Below are positions 60,810 through 64,000 of a stretch of DNA of 64,000 bases, piece by piece. The notes under the pieces were generated by a model. That model saw nothing but the letters and a program-made list of their open reading frames with translations. It searched no databases and was not told the origin of the DNA. Origin of the DNA: Planococcus citri (Eukaryota > Arthropoda > Insecta > Hemiptera > Pseudococcidae); NCBI RefSeq assembly GCF_950023065.1, contig NC_088681.1:44178836-44242835 (forward strand), written 5' to 3'. The translations under genes were made by a program, and so were the position numbers. How positions within the stretch are numbered: position 1 is the first letter of the stretch; each line of letters starts with the position of its first letter.

Positions 60810-63800
60810 TCAGTTGTTCACGATGAGAATAAAAATTCGAAAAAATCAATTAAAAATTTGAAAACAAATTGCTGTGAGGAGATATCAACAAATTAATAGC
60901 TTCAAAAATGATAAACATTGAAATTACATCGATTCTAACCTTCCAGTCAATTTGTTCCAACTTACCTATATTCTTCGATTTCAAAAAACCTCACCCCTCT
61001 TCCTTCTGTCCTCTCTACACACATATCCAAAAAAACACCTCGATTCACAGCAGAAAAAACCGATCAATTTCACCCACAAATTAACTACAACGCAGATGAA
61101 AACTAAAACCCATTCGAATCATCAATCACACAAGAATTTCACGCGAATTAGTTTCATGTTTCAATGACCACCTGCGCAATTGCTAAACGAAAAAAAAAAC
61201 GCTACACCACGAGAAGATACACAGATCATGGCACAAATTCACCATGCAAGCGAAAAAAAAAATATTAATAGATCACTGGGTCATAATAAACTTTCATTAA
61301 AAAACTATCGAAGCGTGAAATTAAAAAATATACCAAATATACCGATACTATTATAGATCTACACAGTGGACTTCTCGTATACCTTGGCACGAGGCGATCT
61401 GCAACAGTATCCAAAGTCAAAGCATAACGGTAACGAAAGGTTACACTATATACGAGGTGTGCAGGAGGGGAAGGGGTAAAAACTACACCATAGCCTCAAC
61501 TTTTAACTTCATCGGGTCCTTTGAAAAGTTACCCAACCAACGATACGTATTATTCTGTCTCAGCACAGTGAGTTAGTTTTGCTTAACGAACTCATTCAAC
61601 TAATTCGAGGGAAGAACGTGGCCACCGCCGCTCATTTTGAGAGTAAATTTTGCACAATTATTGACGCACCGGTCATGAACGGAATTTTAATATTTCACTC
61701 CTCTGTTCTATGAGCTGTGTGCAGTCTGTCGTCTCCCAACTGCTGCTCCAGCCCATGGCACCGTTATACTATGCTAAGTCTTCAAATCTAACCTAGCCAT
61801 TCGCAGATTGCAGATTAAAACGATATGGCGCATCGTGAACTTTACGAGACGATTGCGTATTAAATGAATAACCCGTCATTACACGTAGAACGTACGTACA
61901 CCTAACACCCCCCCCCCCTTCCCTCACCATCTTCAAGTTCACCTTACCTCGATGTCGCTGTTTTCCTCATTTTACCCTTCGTTTTTCCCTCATCTGCATC
62001 TGCATCTCATCATCATCTCGAATTTGCCAAATTAACGCTTCAACTCCCCCTTCGGACTTATACCCCCCCCCCATTCGGCGAAAACTAAACGCATAATTTT
62101 CTCCTACAACGGTCGTACGTATGGTTCGAAGATTTTTTTCCTAATAAAAACCTCTCGTGTAACTTTACCACAGCAACTGCACGTTTTACGTAAAGTTTTC
62201 AAACAAGATTTAGGTATCATTAATCTTAATCTGTTAGTTTGCGAAAGAGAAAAAAAATCGTCTCCGTGCAACCGAATCCTATTCCGAATGCTTTCTCGTC
62301 ATTTTTTAATTAGAATTTTTTCGTCGTTTTTCGTTTATATTCGAGTATAGTATTTCTTCAACGAGCTCGAAAAAAAAAAACACGAAATGAATATTTTTCT
62401 CAAAAAGAACCACCGCATCGTGAAGTCATCGTTTAGATTTACGACGTCTTTTAATCGTTTTCGTTTCTCTATTCCGCCTAAGGGGAAAAAAATCGCCAAG
62501 TTTTGAACGCGGATGATGATTTTTCTTTTTTTAATAAAAGTGTTAAAAAATATTATTAATCGAACAAAAGATGAATATTTTCGTGATATTTCCACATGGA
62601 AGTGAAGGTGTGAGAGAGAGGAGGACCGTGAATGGAACCGAGAAAAAGGACGTTTGGATCAAGAGTATAGAGGGCAGGTGCATTCTTAAAACAGCATGGA
62701 AAATTATGAAAAAATACTAACTTTACTCCCCTTGCGAGTTACTCTACTCCTACATACCATCATTATTCCTCTATTTACCTCTAATTTCATGCAATATTTG
62801 TGTATTGTTTCTTTCCTCGTATAAAATAGCCGAATCCCCCCCCCCCCCCCCGCCAAAAAAAGAATGAGAATGTTTTATACTTTTTATCCATAATTTACAA
62901 ACTTGATTTGATTTAGACTAAAAAACTTGAAAAAATCAAATAAAAAACAAAACGTGATAAAATACCAAAAAAAAAAAAACAAACAAACGAATAATAAAAC
63001 TGAAAATATAAAATAGCTATGTGCGATTCAATCATATTTAAATGCGACTCCAGCAAACAATCTAGATGTTGGGCATCTTCACAAATAAATATTCTCAGTT
63101 CAACTATGAGTGAAAAAAATGTTAAAAACGTGCCAAAAATAATCAAAATCAGAAAAACGAGAAAAAAAGTTGTAACATGCAAAAAAATAACGAAGGAAAT
63201 CCAAAATATGCAAAAAAAGTATTTTTTTTTAAATCCACACAACACCCACAACCTTGAAAAATGAAAAAATGGACTTAAAAACGAGCAGGAAATTCCCAAA
63301 AATATGCAAAAATTACAAAACGTAACACCAAAAATTATAACGAAGAATTTTTTGAAAAATCGTTCGCAGAATAATCCTCCTTCCTCCAAAAAAATTAAAT
63401 TAAAAACTCGAAATAATTAAAAAATGAAGAAAAAAATGCTTGCAAAAAATGATTTTAATTAAAAATAGAAATAGAAAAAAAATTGAGAAAACTGATGAAA
63501 ACAATTGAAAAACTTGAAAAAAAAGAAGCAAAGAATTTTAAAAATCAAATGAATAACTAAAAGTAAAACCAACATTTAAAAAAAACAGAACAATACTCCA
63601 AAATATGCAAACAACAATTAATAAAATCAAAAATATGAATTTAAAAGAAAACTGAAAAAACAGGTAAAAACAAAGAAAAAAATCTCGAATCAATAAAGAA
63701 AAACCGATACAATCAGGAATATGAAAAAAAAATTGATGGAAACATCTGAAATGTTTTTTCAAATGAATGAAATTTGAAAAAAGTGAAAATAATACTCAAG

Positions 63801-64000
63801 TACTAAAAGTTCAAGACAGAGAACGTTTTTGAAAAACACGTAAAAAAGTAAATAAACCTTAAAAATATGAAACAAAAATGAAGCAAAGAGGAACATTTTA
63901 AAAACTTTCACGGGTTAGAAACCAAAAAAAAGAGAAAAATTCAAAAACCAAATAAATAATACCAGAAGTCCAAAAGAAGTGAAAAAATTTCCAAGACAAG

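Larger units (their letters stand above)
43288..64000. other. upstream intron or 5' flank without a recognised gene
   Basis: The semaphorin reading frame enters 43287 in mid-codon, so at least the beginning of this stretch is intron. I scanned the minus strand for the missing exon (a W-P-PK segment ending in phase 1 at a GT donor) and did not find it. The region holds hairpins, tandem repeats, a foldback copy and, from about 62930 to 64000, A-rich low-complexity DNA with many AAAATATG-like words. Confidence 0.55.

Noticed and set aside
61384..61412. Possible micro-exon on the minus strand between TGTTGCAG and GTATAC
   Set aside because: Only about 16 nt, with no matching protein segment or phase; chance splice-like words are common.
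61940..61975. ATG followed by a short open stretch and GTAAGG donor on the minus strand, considered as the start exon
   Set aside because: Encodes MRKTATS only, with no hydrophobic signal sequence.
62913..63389. 158-codon hydrophobic open frame on the minus strand
   Set aside because: Translates A-rich low-complexity DNA (poly-F/I/L by composition); no motif, and stop-poor only because of base bias.

Overview
The window is eukaryotic, AT-rich, intron-dominated nuclear DNA. It has no bacterial-style gene packing, and no open reading frame longer than 183 codons. The word TACGAGTA/TACTCGTA, runs of TAGGTACCTA-like sequence, and short non-autonomous transposons suggest an insect, perhaps a sternorrhynchan hemipteran such as a mealybug or aphid relative. 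That placement is an inference from style; the protein itself fits insects best.

One gene can be supported: a class 1 semaphorin (Sema1a-like) on the minus strand. I could trace twelve consecutive coding exons, from 43287 down to 3688. Every acceptor is AG, every donor is GT, and every codon phase matches the next exon, giving about 465 contiguous residues that make up most of a sema domain. The first in-window exons are isolated by very long introns (11.1, 6.5 and 15.0 kb), while exons 4-11 are packed between 7.3 and 10.5 kb. The signal peptide and extreme N-terminus lie upstream (above 43287, unidentified or outside the window). The PSI domain, membrane span and cytoplasmic tail lie beyond the left edge or are unidentified.

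The remainder is intron or flanking DNA filled with short transposons that have no recognisable transposase. They include: three copies (186-1212, 14345-15684, 59466-60809) of a foldback family beginning CAAGGGAA with 3-bp TNA target duplications; an element at 3014-3681 whose 4-bp target duplication lies inside a semaphorin 5' splice site; a hAT-like element at 22446-24330 with a perfect 8-bp target duplication that contains three further nested elements; Harbinger/Tourist-like MITEs flanked by TTA; several inverted-repeat hairpins; and tandem repeats with periods near 155, 95, 185 and 160 bp. From 43288 to 64000 I recognise no gene.

I found no convincing new biological system. The items most worth a second look are the TNA-type foldback family with an apparent gene-conversion tract, the splice-donor insertion, the nested elements, and a perfect 67-bp-arm hairpin.
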